From NCBI RefSeq assembly GCF_013404595.1, contig NZ_JABVAX010000001.1, forward strand, positions 1-64,000: a stretch of DNA of 64,000 nt, read 5' to 3'. The notes below the pieces were generated by a model. It saw only the letters and a program-made list of their open reading frames with translations. It did no database searches and had not been told where the DNA came from. The position numbers and the translations under genes were made by a program. This document shows positions 26,556 through 35,993 of this stretch, piece by piece (within the stretch, counting starts at the first letter, position 1; every line of letters begins with the position of its first letter). This DNA comes from Jannaschia marina (lineage in GTDB: Bacteria; Pseudomonadota; Alphaproteobacteria; Rhodobacterales; Rhodobacteraceae).

Positions 26556-27362
26556 TCACAGGCCCAGCGTCCCGCGGGCATGGGCCACGCCCTGGCGCAG
26601 CCAGTCGTGCTCGGCGGCCCGCGCGGCGGCCATGTCGTCCCGCCGGGGCAGCCAGTGCTCCAGGATCACGTTAACCTCCCGGTCCCGCGGCAGGGCCTCG
26701 AGGACGGCGCGGCAATCGGTCCGGCCCTGGCCCAACGGCACGCCCTCTATGGCGAAGCCCACGCCATAGGGGTCGGGCAGGATGTCGTAGTCCTTCAGGT
26801 GCAGGTTGATCGTATGCGGGGCGAGGCGCGCGACCGTCTCCGCGGGCCATTCGCCGGCGCAGATCGAGTTGGCCACGTCGAGGCAGACGCCGACCGACGG
26901 ATCGTCGATCTCCTCCAGTAGCGCGACGAGGCGGGGGGAGGGGTAATTGAAGTGGTTTTCGATCGCGATGCGCACGCCCGCCGCCCGCGCCTGCGGAAGG
27001 AGGTCCCGGAAGGCCGTCGCCAGCTCCGGCACGGGAACCGCCGCGTCCGGCGCGTCGAGCGCGACCCGCAGGAGCTCCGCGTCGAGCATCTTCGCGATCC
27101 CGAGGTAGCGGCCCACCTGATCCGCGTCGAAGGCCTGCGTCCCGATCTCGATCGAGACACCCTTCGCGTCGGCCTCGGCCCGCAGCATCGCAAGCCCTGC
27201 CGCGTCGAGCGTATCGACGGGGATGTTGTCGGCGAACTGGACGAGGCCCAGCCCGTGCTCCGCCGCGATCCCGATCAGGTCGAGATGGGTAAGCGGCTCC
27301 GGGGGAAGGAGCCCCTTGTGGCCGATCGACCAGCGGAAGGTATATGAGCCGAGCCCCAGCAC
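26556..27362 (-). CDS. sugar phosphate isomerase/epimerase-like TIM-barrel protein
   Basis: A 268-residue xylose-isomerase-like TIM barrel. Metal-ligand positions are suggested by the Glu in VRIAIENHFNYPSP, the Asp in GVCLDVANSICAG, the His in TINLHLKDYDI and the Glu in VNVILEHWLP. The reaction may be isomerisation, epimerisation or dehydration of a sugar or keto-sugar. It lies 3 bp after the related TIM-barrel gene on the minus strand and is separated by a 76-bp gap from the GntR gene. Confidence 0.82.
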   Translation of the reverse strand: MLGLGSYTFRWSIGHKGLLPPEPLTHLDLIGIAAEHGLGLVQFADNIPVDTLDAAGLAMLRAEADAKGVSIEIGTQAFDADQVGRYLGIAKMLDAELLRVALDAPDAAVPVPELATAFRDLLPQARAAGVRIAIENHFNYPSPRLVALLEEIDDPSVGVCLDVANSICAGEWPAETVARLAPHTINLHLKDYDILPDPYGVGFAIEGVPLGQGRTDCRAVLEALPRDREVNVILEHWLPRRDDMAAARAAEHDWLRQGVAHARGTLGL

Positions 27363-27365
27363 CGC

Positions 27366-28325
27366 TCAGAGCAGGGCCTTGACCAGGTCGCGCATCCCCC
27401 GTTCGGGCCGGCCCTCGGCGATGATCGCCTCGATCGTCCCGCCGCCGATCTTGTCGAGCAGCCGGTCGAGATCCTCCATCATCTCGAAGGTCGCCGCGAT
27501 GCCCTTGATGTTGTCGCCCACCCGGTTGAAGACGTCATAGGCGACCCAGCCCTCATAGCCGATCCGCCGCATGTAGTGCAGCACCTCGAGCGTCTGCCAC
27601 AGATGTACCGACGCCGGCAGCATGTCCCAGTCGGCCTGCCGGTCGTTGTCGTTGAAATGCACGTAGAAGAGCCGTCCCGCCTCATGCGCGATTGCCATTT
27701 CGGCGGCGGGGCATTCGCCCGCGATCAGCGCGTGGCCCACATCCATCGTGACACCGACGTTCGTCGCGCCGACCCGGTCGCAGAAGTGCAGCGTTTTGCC
27801 CATGGACGGCAGGATGACGTGGTTGCGCGTCTCGAAGGCCTTGTACTCGATGCTGATGCGGACGTCGCGGTTGTGGGCGGCGGCCTCGCCGATCACGTCG
27901 ATCGCCCAACGCCATTGTTTCTGGTGGTCGGCCTGGAAGGCGTAGTCCCAGCCGTCGATCAGGGGGCAGACGCTTATCATCTTCGCGCCCAGCGTCACCG
28001 AATGATCCATCGCCGCCTTGAGATAGGCAAGCGTCTCGGCGCGCAGGCCCGCGTCGCGGCTGGTGAGAGACCCGTGCTTGAACTTGTCCTCGCCCTTGAT
28101 GTTCACATTGACGGCGGAAACGGCCAATCCGCTCTCCTGCACCGTCTTGACCGCCGCGCCGTCGTGGCCCAGGTCCTGCGGATAGACCGGCTCGACGCCA
28201 TGGGTTCGCGGGATCGTCTTGGCCACTTCCAGCCGCTCCTCGAAGCTCTTGACCGGCATGAATTGGTGAAAGCGGTCGTGATAGCCGCCGAGCGTCCCCA
28301 TCAGGATCGAATTCTTATACGACAT
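27366..28325 (-). CDS. TIM-barrel sugar isomerase-like protein, first gene of the ABC operon
   Basis: A 319-residue xylose-isomerase-like TIM barrel. Candidate metal ligands are Glu in RISIEYKAFETRNH, Asp in VGVTMDVGHAL and His/Asp in RLFYVHFNDNDRQADW. The region resembles sugar isomerases of the L-rhamnose-isomerase-like group. The start MSYKNSILMGTLGGYHDRF was chosen because the upstream extension would run through the operator palindrome. It is the promoter-proximal gene of the operon. Exact substrate unknown. Confidence 0.8.
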   Translation of the reverse strand: MSYKNSILMGTLGGYHDRFHQFMPVKSFEERLEVAKTIPRTHGVEPVYPQDLGHDGAAVKTVQESGLAVSAVNVNIKGEDKFKHGSLTSRDAGLRAETLAYLKAAMDHSVTLGAKMISVCPLIDGWDYAFQADHQKQWRWAIDVIGEAAAHNRDVRISIEYKAFETRNHVILPSMGKTLHFCDRVGATNVGVTMDVGHALIAGECPAAEMAIAHEAGRLFYVHFNDNDRQADWDMLPASVHLWQTLEVLHYMRRIGYEGWVAYDVFNRVGDNIKGIAATFEMMEDLDRLLDKIGGGTIEAIIAEGRPERGMRDLVKALL

Positions 28326-28365
28326 ACAATACGTGCTCCGCTTAAGCAGTGTGTATATTAAATGC

Positions 28366-28377
28366 ACTGTATACAGT
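28366..28377. promoter_or_regulatory. perfect palindrome in the sugar operon promoter, GntR operator candidate
   Basis: ACTGTATACAGT, about 40 bp in front of the first isomerase gene, is a perfect 12-bp palindrome in an AT-rich tract that continues to about 28440 (ATATATCGCATTGATAAAATTATG). FadR-type GntR proteins bind short palindromes of this size. The AT-rich tract probably contains the promoter. The rest of 28326-28542 holds no gene. Confidence 0.55.
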
Positions 28378-28542
28378 CAACGCGGAGACGTAAAAGCACA
28401 CATTCAGAATATATATCGCATTGATAAAATTATGAATAACGAGAGATTAGGCTACGCTTCGGGATCGGTTTCCGCCGGTCCTGATCTCTTAGATTTCGAA
28501 AAATGCGTCAGTCCGTGCTTGAAACGCCGACCCCCGCCGGTA

Positions 28543-28764
28543 CTAGGCCGTTGGGTCGGCGTCATCCACCGCCTCGAGCAGGTCCCCGGGCTGGCAGTCG
28601 AGCGCGTCGCAGAGGCGGGCGAGGGTCTCGAAGCGGATGCCCTTCACCTTGCCGGACTTCAGCAGGCTGAGGTTCTGCTCGGTAATGCCGATCTCGGCGG
28701 CGAGGTCTCGCCCCTTGCGCTTGCACATCGCCATGCGCACGTCCAGCCGCACGACGATCCGCAT
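28543..28764 (-). CDS. small XRE-family (Cro/CI-like) DNA-binding protein
   Basis: A 73-residue protein made almost entirely of a helix-turn-helix: RKGRDLAAEIGITEQNLSLL, then KSGKVKGIRFETLARLCDAL and DCQPGDLLE. This is the short YozG-type XRE regulator usually paired with a DUF2975 membrane protein. Its ATG overlaps the stop of that gene (ATGA), so the two are translated together. It may repress its own operon; no clear operator was seen. Confidence 0.85.
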   Translation of the reverse strand: MRIVVRLDVRMAMCKRKGRDLAAEIGITEQNLSLLKSGKVKGIRFETLARLCDALDCQPGDLLEAVDDADPTA

Positions 28765-29309
28765 CAGACGAACCCCCGGTTTTCCTCGGCCTGCCGCGCC
28801 GCCTCCACGAGGGCCCAGCCGACGACGAGGAGCAGGCCGCCGGAAATCACGAAGCCGAGTTCCGCGTTCGAAACGGAGACGGCGAGGCTGCGTTCCCCCG
28901 GGGCGTTGCCCCAGGTCAGCAGGAGGGTCTGGATCGTTCCGACGACGACGCTGCCGGCGGCCAGCAGAAGCGTTCCCGCCCCGGCCCGCAAGAGGTGAGC
29001 CGCGCTTTCGGCCGTGAGGATTTCGCCGGCGGCATAGCGCCCGAAAAGTCCGCGCAACTGCCAGAGCACGTAGAGCGCGACGGTGAGGAGCAGGACCTCG
29101 AGCAGGATGTAGCCGACGATCTGTCCCACGCCCATCACGGTCTCGACGCGCAGGTTCGGGTGGGCATCGGCGATCGCATGAGCCGTGAAGGCTCCGCTCA
29201 GGATCAGCCAGATCAGAAGCAGCGGGGCCCCGGCCATGATAGCGGTCACGCCCCATTTCAGCCCGTAGGAGACACGTTTCACCCTCTTGACAGTCATTTC
29301 CGAATCCAT
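28764..29309 (-). CDS. DUF2975 membrane protein
   Basis: A 181-residue protein with four hydrophobic segments (around VTAIMAGAPLLLIWLILSGA, VGYILLEVLLLTVALYVLWQ, LLRAGAGTLLLAAGSVVVG and LGFVISGGLLLVVGWALVEA). The segment LRGLFGRYAAGEILTAESAA, then HLLRAG, is the family hallmark. It forms a two-gene unit with the XRE regulator, a common pairing of unknown purpose, perhaps membrane-stress sensing. The ATG lacks a clear Shine-Dalgarno; Met5 is a second option. Confidence 0.85.
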   Translation of the reverse strand: MDSEMTVKRVKRVSYGLKWGVTAIMAGAPLLLIWLILSGAFTAHAIADAHPNLRVETVMGVGQIVGYILLEVLLLTVALYVLWQLRGLFGRYAAGEILTAESAAHLLRAGAGTLLLAAGSVVVGTIQTLLLTWGNAPGERSLAVSVSNAELGFVISGGLLLVVGWALVEAARQAEENRGFV

Positions 29310-29351
29310 AATGAAAGTTTATTATAAAACAGTAAAAATATGAGAATTGAA

Positions 29352-29870
29352 ATGAAGTCAATACTCTTCCCCCTCGGCATCGCCGCACTGCTTCAAGCCT
29401 GCGCCTCCGTCGTGCCGGGCACGGCTTTGCTGGCGTCGCGCCTCGATCCGATCACCGCCGATCCCGCCGACGTCGCGGCGTTTCCGGTCCTGCCGGAAGG
29501 TGTCGGGCTCCTGCCGGGCAAATCCATCCTCGTCCTCTCGGGCGTGCGCGAGGACGATGGGGCCGAGGCCAGCGAGACCTTCGTGCTCGCCCCGTGGCAG
29601 GGCGGCTTTCGTATCGACCCCGCGGACTACGAACGGTTCCGCAGCCAGCAGGCGCTCCTGCGGGGCTGGGCGGAGGGTCCGGGTGTCGACGGCACGATGA
29701 CGGTCACGGTCGGGGCCTGCATAGATGGCCGCGGGCCGGACCGGGATGCGCGGTATTCGGTCGATGTGATCCTCGAGCAGGGTGGCCCGCGCCTGCCGCT
29801 CGTCCGGGAGGCTCCGCTGACGGCCGTGGGGCTCGATCCCGCGACCCTGCCGTCCTGCACGGGCGATTGA
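29352..29870 (+). CDS. hypothetical lipoprotein
   Basis: About 172 residues with a lipoprotein signal MKSILFPLGIAALLQAC, the lipobox Cys at residue 17. The mature part is beta-rich without recognised motifs (GKSILVLSGVREDDGAEASE, TFVLAPWQGGFRIDPADYER) and ends with a Cys (LPSCTGD). It would be anchored at the outer or inner membrane. It is divergent from the DUF2975 gene. An ATG four codons earlier (29340) is possible. Confidence 0.65.
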   Translation: MKSILFPLGIAALLQACASVVPGTALLASRLDPITADPADVAAFPVLPEGVGLLPGKSILVLSGVREDDGAEASETFVLAPWQGGFRIDPADYERFRSQQALLRGWAEGPGVDGTMTVTVGACIDGRGPDRDARYSVDVILEQGGPRLPLVREAPLTAVGLDPATLPSCTGD

Positions 29871-29984
29871 ATTCCGCCGCTCCGGGAGGCATATGGCGCG
29901 CTGACGTTGCCGGGGCGGACCCCCGGTGTTACCCTTCAGCCATGAAGCGCCCCTCGGCGCGCCAGCCCCCGGAGGATCGGACCC

Positions 29985-30371
29985 CTGCCTTCCGACACCC
30001 AGAGCCGCCCCGGCGCGGACACCACCGCCAGCGACGCGACGCTGGCTCTCATCCTGAGCACCCTCGAAGAGGAAAAGGCGGAGGAGATCGTCCAGATCGA
30101 CCTCGCCGGCAAATCGACCGTGGCCGACCACATGGTCGTCTGCTCCGGCCGCTCGACCCGGCAAGTCGGCGCGCTGGCCGAGAAGCTCTCGGAAAAGCTC
30201 AAGGCAAGCCTCGGCCGCACCGCCCGAGCCGAGGGCAAGAGCCAGGGGGACTGGGTCCTCCTCGATGCGGGGGACGTGATCGTGCACATCTTCCGCCCCG
30301 AGGTGCGCGAGTTCTATCAGCTCGAGAAGATGTGGCTCGACCCGGCGGCGGACGCGGCCGGCACGGGCTGA
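29985..30371 (+). CDS. rsfS: ribosome silencing factor RsfS, probably CTG-initiated
   Basis: RsfS binds uL14 and stops joining of ribosomal subunits when nutrients are scarce. The conserved core is complete: LALILSTLEEEKAEEIVQID, MVVCSGRSTRQVGALAEKL, EGKSQGDWVLLDAGDVIVHI and FRPEVREFYQLEKMW. Upstream of the conserved N-terminal helix there is no ATG, GTG or TTG in frame back to the preceding stop (29943). A CTG at 29985, with GGAGG nine bases ahead, gives LPSDTQSRPGADTTASDATL, which matches other rhodobacteral RsfS N-termini. The first ordinary start, GTG at 30120, would remove the first 45 residues. Confidence 0.85.
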   Translation: MPSDTQSRPGADTTASDATLALILSTLEEEKAEEIVQIDLAGKSTVADHMVVCSGRSTRQVGALAEKLSEKLKASLGRTARAEGKSQGDWVLLDAGDVIVHIFRPEVREFYQLEKMWLDPAADAAGTG

Positions 30372-30372
30372 C

Positions 30373-30837
30373 GTGAAGCTCTGCCTCGTCTGCGTCGGCC
30401 GCCTGCGCAAGGGGCCGGAAAAGCTGATGGTGGACGACTATCTCGACCGCTTCGCCAAGACGGGCCGCGGACTTGGCCTGCCGTCCGTCACGATCACTGA
30501 GATCGACGCGAAGGGTGCCGGCATGGAAGCGGAGGCCGCGCTGATCGAACGGGCGATCCCGTCGGGGGCCGTGCGCGTCCTTCTCGACGAGCGGGGGACA
30601 CAACCGACGTCACCGGACTTCGCGCGCCGTCTAGGCGCGTGGCGCGACGGCGCGCGCGACGTGGCGCTCGTCATCGGCGGGGCGGACGGGCTGGCCCCCG
30701 ATCTGCGCAACTCTGCCGACCTCACGATCAGCTTCGGCGCGATGGTCTGGCCGCACATGCTCGTGCGCGTGATGCTTGCCGAGCAACTTTACCGCGCCGC
30801 CTCCATCCTTGCGGGCAGCCCCTATCATCGGGTCTAA
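30373..30837 (+). CDS. rlmH: 23S rRNA (pseudouridine-1915 N3)-methyltransferase
   Basis: A 154-residue SPOUT methyltransferase that modifies helix 69 of 23S rRNA in the assembled ribosome. Family motifs are MKLCLVCVGRLRKGPEK at the N-terminus, RVLLDERGTQPTSPDFARRL, ALVIGGADGLAP and the C-terminal HMLVRVMLAEQLYRAASIL, then AGSPYHRV. It starts at a GTG one base after the rsfS stop codon, so the pair is translationally coupled. Confidence 0.95.
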   Translation: MKLCLVCVGRLRKGPEKLMVDDYLDRFAKTGRGLGLPSVTITEIDAKGAGMEAEAALIERAIPSGAVRVLLDERGTQPTSPDFARRLGAWRDGARDVALVIGGADGLAPDLRNSADLTISFGAMVWPHMLVRVMLAEQLYRAASILAGSPYHRV

Positions 30838-30871
30838 GGCCCCCAGAAGTTTTGTACAAAACGAGACATCC

Positions 30872-32383
30872 ATGCAGAAGAAACCGGTCATTTTGTGCAT
30901 TCTCGACGGCTGGGGCCTCTCCGATCGCCCCGAGCAATCGGCCCCCGACCGCGCCGAGACGCCGACCTTCGACCACCTCATGGCCACCTGCCCCAACGCG
31001 ACGCTCACGACCTTCGGGCCCGCCGTCGGCCTGCCGGAGGGGCAGATGGGCAATTCCGAAGTCGGACACATGAACATCGGAGCCGGCCGCGTCGTCTGGA
31101 TGGACCTCGGCCTCATCAACAAGTCGATCGCCGAGGGCACATTCGCAGCGGAAGAGGCGCTGACCGGTTGGATCGCGACCCTGAAGGAGGGGGGCGGCAC
31201 CGCGCATCTGATGGGCGTCATCTCGGACGGCGGCGTGCACGGGCACATCGACCACCTGCTCGCCGCTGCCCGTGCGACGACCGATACGGGCGTGCCCACC
31301 GTCATCCATGCGATCACCGATGGCCGCGACGTCGCGCCGCGATCGGCCGAGTGTTTCGTCGAGGCGCTGATGGACGGCCTGCCCGAGGGCGCGACGGTCG
31401 GCACGCTCACCGGACGCTACTACGCCATGGATCGCGACAACCGCTGGGACAGGGTGCAGCGCGCCTGGGCCGCGATGGTCTGGGGCGAGGGTGAGCATGT
31501 CGAGGATGCCAGGGCCGCGCTTGCCGCCGCCCGCGAGCGGGACGAGAGCGACGAGTTCATCCAGCCGAGCGTTCTGGGCGACTACGACGGCATGTCCGCG
31601 GGCGACGGCGTCTTCTGCCTCAACTTCCGCGCCGACCGGGCGCGCGAGATTCTGAGCGCTTTTGCCGCGCCCGGGTTCGACGGCTTCGAGACGCAGGAGC
31701 GGCCGGAGCTGCACATGCTCGGCATGGTCGACTACTCGGAGGCGCACGATGCCTTCATGTCCACCGTCTTCCCGAAGCAGACCGTGCCGAACACGCTGGG
31801 TCATTGGGTGGCCGAGAAGGGGCTGACGCAGTTCCACCTCGCCGAGACCGAAAAGTACCCGCATGTCACCTTCTTCCTCAACGGCGGCAGGGAGGAGCCG
31901 GAGACTGGCGAGGACCGGCACATGCCGAAATCGCCCGACGTGGCGACCTACGATCTTCAGCCCGAGATGTCCTCGGTCGAAGTGACGGACCATTTCGTCG
32001 CCGCGATCGAGAAGGGTTACGACCTGATCGTAGTCAACTATGCGAACCCAGACATGGTCGGGCACACGGGCGACCTCGATGCGGCCACCGCGGCCTGCGA
32101 AGCCGTCGACCGCGGCCTTGCCCGCGTGGTCGAGGCGCTCGAGGGCAGGGACGCGGCGATGATCGTATGTGCCGACCACGGCAACTGCGAGACGATGGTC
32201 GATGCCGAGACCGGCAAGCCTCACACCGCGCATACGCTCAACCCCGTTCCCGTCATCCTCTGGGGTGGCCCCGAGGGTGCGGCGCTGCGCGACGGCAAGC
32301 TGGGCGATCTGGCCCCGACGCTGCTGCAGCTGATGGGCATCGACCCGCCCGAGGAAATGACGGGCGAGAGTCTGCTCGGATGA
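30872..32383 (+). CDS. gpmI: 2,3-bisphosphoglycerate-independent phosphoglycerate mutase
   Basis: GpmI interconverts 3- and 2-phosphoglycerate in glycolysis/gluconeogenesis with two Mn ions. Signatures: VILCILDGWGLSDRP at the N-terminus with a metal-binding Asp, the catalytic Ser62 in QMGNSEVGHMNIGAGR, and CADHGNCETMVDAETGKPHT near the C-terminus. Length (503 residues) is normal. Its stop overlaps the ATG of the EnvC-like gene (ATGA). Confidence 0.96.
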   Translation: MQKKPVILCILDGWGLSDRPEQSAPDRAETPTFDHLMATCPNATLTTFGPAVGLPEGQMGNSEVGHMNIGAGRVVWMDLGLINKSIAEGTFAAEEALTGWIATLKEGGGTAHLMGVISDGGVHGHIDHLLAAARATTDTGVPTVIHAITDGRDVAPRSAECFVEALMDGLPEGATVGTLTGRYYAMDRDNRWDRVQRAWAAMVWGEGEHVEDARAALAAARERDESDEFIQPSVLGDYDGMSAGDGVFCLNFRADRAREILSAFAAPGFDGFETQERPELHMLGMVDYSEAHDAFMSTVFPKQTVPNTLGHWVAEKGLTQFHLAETEKYPHVTFFLNGGREEPETGEDRHMPKSPDVATYDLQPEMSSVEVTDHFVAAIEKGYDLIVVNYANPDMVGHTGDLDAATAACEAVDRGLARVVEALEGRDAAMIVCADHGNCETMVDAETGKPHTAHTLNPVPVILWGGPEGAALRDGKLGDLAPTLLQLMGIDPPEEMTGESLLG

Positions 32384-33477
32384 TCCGCTGGCTCTGCCTG
32401 CTCCTGTGTCTGGCCGCTCCGGCGGCGGCGCAGCAGACCGCGGCCGAGACCGCCCGCGCCGCCGCGACGCAACTGTCGCAGGCCGCGCAGGCGCTGGAGC
32501 GGGCCGAGGGCGCGCGCGACCGGGTCGAGGCGCTCACCCGCGTGGTGCAGGCCTACGAGGAGGGCCTCTCTGCCCTGCGCGAGGGGCTGCGGCAGGTTGC
32601 CCTGCGCGAACGTGCGCTGACCGAGGATCTGCGCGCACGGGAGGATGAGATCGGCCGCCTCGTCGCCGCGCTTCAGACCATCGAACGCGCGCCTGCACCG
32701 CTCCTTCTCCTGCACCCGTCGGGCGCGCTCGGCACCGCGCGCTCCTCGATGATGCTGGGCGAGGTGGCCCCCGCGCTCAACGCCCGGGCCGAGGTGCTGC
32801 GCGCCGACCTCGCCGACCTGCGGGAGTTGCGTATCCTGGAGGAATCCGCCGCCGACAGCCTTGCGTTGGGGCTGACGGGCGTGCAGGAGGCGCGCGTCGC
32901 GCTGTCGGAGGCGATCGCGGAGCGCACCGACCTGCCGCCGCGCCTGGCCGAAGACGGTGCGCGCATCGCGGCGCTTCTGGGGCGGGTCGACACGCTGGAG
33001 GCCTTTGCCGAGGGGCTCGGCGCGCTCCCGCCCACGGAGACAGTGGATCTCGCTCTGCCGCTCCCTCTGCCGGTCGACGGCCGGCTCCTGCGTGGCTTCC
33101 GCCAGCCCGACGCCGCCGGCATCGCGCGTCCCGGGCTCGTCCTGGCCACGGTGCCCTCGGCCATCGTCACCACACCGGCCGATGCGACCGTGCGCTACGC
33201 CGGCCCGCTCCTCGATTACGGCAATGTGACCATCCTCGAGCCGCGACCGGAGACTTTGCTGGTGTTCGCGGGGCTTTCGGAGGTCTACGCTCGTCAGGGC
33301 GAAATCCTGCGTGCGGGCGCGCCGCTCGGTCTGATGGGCGGTGCTTCGCCGGAGGGGGCGGAAAACCTGCGTGATTCAGTCACGGACGGTGGCGCTTCGC
33401 GTCCGGAAACGCTTTATATCGAGGTAAGACAGGGCGGAACGCCCACGGACCCGGCGACATGGTTCGCCATCGAGTAG
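32380..33477 (+). CDS. EnvC-like murein hydrolase activator with degenerate M23 domain
   Basis: 365 residues: signal peptide MIRWLCLLLCLAAPAAAQ, a long coiled coil to about residue 200, then a LytM/M23-like domain (PVDGRLLRGFRQPDAAG; LDYGNVTILEPRPETLLVFA, then GLSEVYARQGEILRAGAPLG). The zinc ligands of active M23 peptidases (HxxxD and HxH) are absent: the usual GNxVxIxHG reads GNVTILEP and the LYAH motif is LLVFA. This is the pattern of EnvC/NlpD-type activators of amidases, not of enzymes. It sits between gpmI and ctpA, a conserved alphaproteobacterial arrangement. Confidence 0.87.
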   Translation: MIRWLCLLLCLAAPAAAQQTAAETARAAATQLSQAAQALERAEGARDRVEALTRVVQAYEEGLSALREGLRQVALRERALTEDLRAREDEIGRLVAALQTIERAPAPLLLLHPSGALGTARSSMMLGEVAPALNARAEVLRADLADLRELRILEESAADSLALGLTGVQEARVALSEAIAERTDLPPRLAEDGARIAALLGRVDTLEAFAEGLGALPPTETVDLALPLPLPVDGRLLRGFRQPDAAGIARPGLVLATVPSAIVTTPADATVRYAGPLLDYGNVTILEPRPETLLVFAGLSEVYARQGEILRAGAPLGLMGGASPEGAENLRDSVTDGGASRPETLYIEVRQGGTPTDPATWFAIE

Positions 33478-33517
33478 GGGTGGCGGCCACCGGTCGCCAC
33501 ATGGACAGGGGAACGAG

Positions 33518-34846
<1,329 letters not shown>

Positions 34847-34900
34847 CCCCTCCGCGGGCCGGGCGACCTCATGTCGCCCGCCCGGCACCGAAAGGCCCCC

Positions 34901-35377
34901 ATGACCCCCGAAGAGATCGCCCGGCTTCCCTACCGTCCCTGCGCGGGCGTCTGCGTGACCAACCCGGAGGGTTTGATCTGGGTCGGCGAGCGCCTCGATT
35001 TCCCCGGAGCCTGGCAGATGCCCCAGGGCGGGATCGACCCGGGCGAAGACCCGCGCGCCGCCGCCCTGCGCGAGTTGCAGGAGGAGACAGGTCTCGCGCC
35101 CGATGCCGTCGAGGAGATCGGTGCCCTCGACGCGCCGCTGGCCTATGACCTGCCGGTCGAGCTGGCGGCGAAACTCTGGAAGGGGCGCTACCGCGGACAG
35201 GAACAGCATTGGTTCCGCTTTCGCTACGACGGGCCTGACGATGCGGTGGACCTCGACGCCCACGAACGCGAATTCGAACGCTGGGCGTGGATGCCGGGGG
35301 CCGAGGTGCTCGACGCCATCGTCCCGTTCAAACGCGACATCTATCGCCGGGTCCTGACGCGTTTCGACCTGCTCTGA
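34901..35377 (+). CDS. rppH: RNA pyrophosphohydrolase
   Basis: RppH removes pyrophosphate from the 5' end of mRNAs and so starts RNase E-dependent decay. The Nudix box spans residues 43-65, with PGEDPRAAALRELQEETGL giving the REXXEE metal site at 57-62. The N-terminal YRPCAGVCVTNPEGLIWVGE, then RLDFPGAWQMPQGG, is characteristic of the RppH/NudH group. 158 residues is the usual length. The start used lies 54 bp after ctpA; an in-frame extension upstream is less similar to the family. Confidence 0.95.
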   Translation: MTPEEIARLPYRPCAGVCVTNPEGLIWVGERLDFPGAWQMPQGGIDPGEDPRAAALRELQEETGLAPDAVEEIGALDAPLAYDLPVELAAKLWKGRYRGQEQHWFRFRYDGPDDAVDLDAHEREFERWAWMPGAEVLDAIVPFKRDIYRRVLTRFDLL

Positions 35378-35447
35378 CCGCGGGACGCTATTGCCTGACA
35401 CGGGGCCCGACCCCACCTTCGAGACGACCCAGACAGCGGAGATCCCG

Positions 35448-35927
35448 ATGCAACGCGCCCTTCTCGCCGCCCTTCTCTCCACCGGCCTTGCCACGCAGGC
35501 GGCGGCGCTGTCGTGCCTGCCGGCCTCCGTCCCCGGGAGCTTCCGGGCCGCGAACGAGGCAGAGGCGCAATACGTCCTTGCCGTCGGTCGCGTGCAGCTG
35601 CTGCCGGGCGAGCGGGTGCCCGAACCCGCCGGTGATCCGAACGACCGGCAGGGCTATTCGGTGAAGGCGCGCTTCGACGGCCGGCTTGCCGGCCCTGAGG
35701 GCTTCACGCAGGAGGCGGCCTTTCCCGTGACCGTGGAGGTGGAATGCGCCGGGGCCTGGTGCGGTGGCGTACCGGTCGATCGCGTCCTCGCCTTCATCGA
35801 GCGCCGCGGCGAGGAAAACGTCCTCGTCGAGAGCCCTTGCCCGATGTTCTCGCTCCGCGCCACGCCCGAGATGGTCAAGCAGGCGGAAGACTGCCTCGCC
35901 GGTGAAAACTGCGAGGCCCCCGGCTGA
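35448..35927 (+). CDS. hypothetical secreted protein
   Basis: 159 residues with a signal peptide (MQRALLAALLSTGLATQAAA). The mature part has six or more Cys residues (LSCLPAS, VECAGAWCGG, SPCPMF, EDCLAGENCEAPG), suggesting disulfides in the periplasm. A beta-strand pattern (QEAAFPVTVEVECAGAWCGG) is visible. I do not recognise a family. It is the last gene of the rsfS-to-rppH run and is followed by a terminator. Confidence 0.75.
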   Translation: MQRALLAALLSTGLATQAAALSCLPASVPGSFRAANEAEAQYVLAVGRVQLLPGERVPEPAGDPNDRQGYSVKARFDGRLAGPEGFTQEAAFPVTVEVECAGAWCGGVPVDRVLAFIERRGEENVLVESPCPMFSLRATPEMVKQAEDCLAGENCEAPG

Positions 35928-35945
35928 CGCCGAGGGCCCTTCTTC
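35915..35945. terminator. terminator hairpin after the secreted protein gene
   Basis: GGCCCCCGGC-TGAC-GCCGAGGGCC forms a stem of nine or more pairs with one mismatch that includes the stop codon in its loop region, followed by CTTCTTCG. It separates this gene from the convergent gamma-glutamyltransferase gene. Confidence 0.6.
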
Positions 35946-35984
35946 GTTTCAGAAATATCCCGGGGGCACGGGGGCGGCGCCCCC
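35941..35984 (-). repeat. intergenic repeat copy (GATATTTcTGAAAcGAAGA type) with GC hairpin
   Basis: On the minus strand GGATATTTCTGAAACGAAGA (35960-35941) resembles the copies at 40249, 49436 and 55321. Next to it GGGGGC-GGC-GCCCCC (35970-35984) forms a hairpin, as also seen beside the 55321 copy. It lies between two convergent gene ends. Confidence 0.5.
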
Positions 35985-35993
35985 GCCCATCCG

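Noticed and set aside
30120..30371. rsfS starting at the GTG at 30120
   Set aside because: It would cut the conserved N-terminal helix; the CTG at 29985 with a ribosome site fits the family better.
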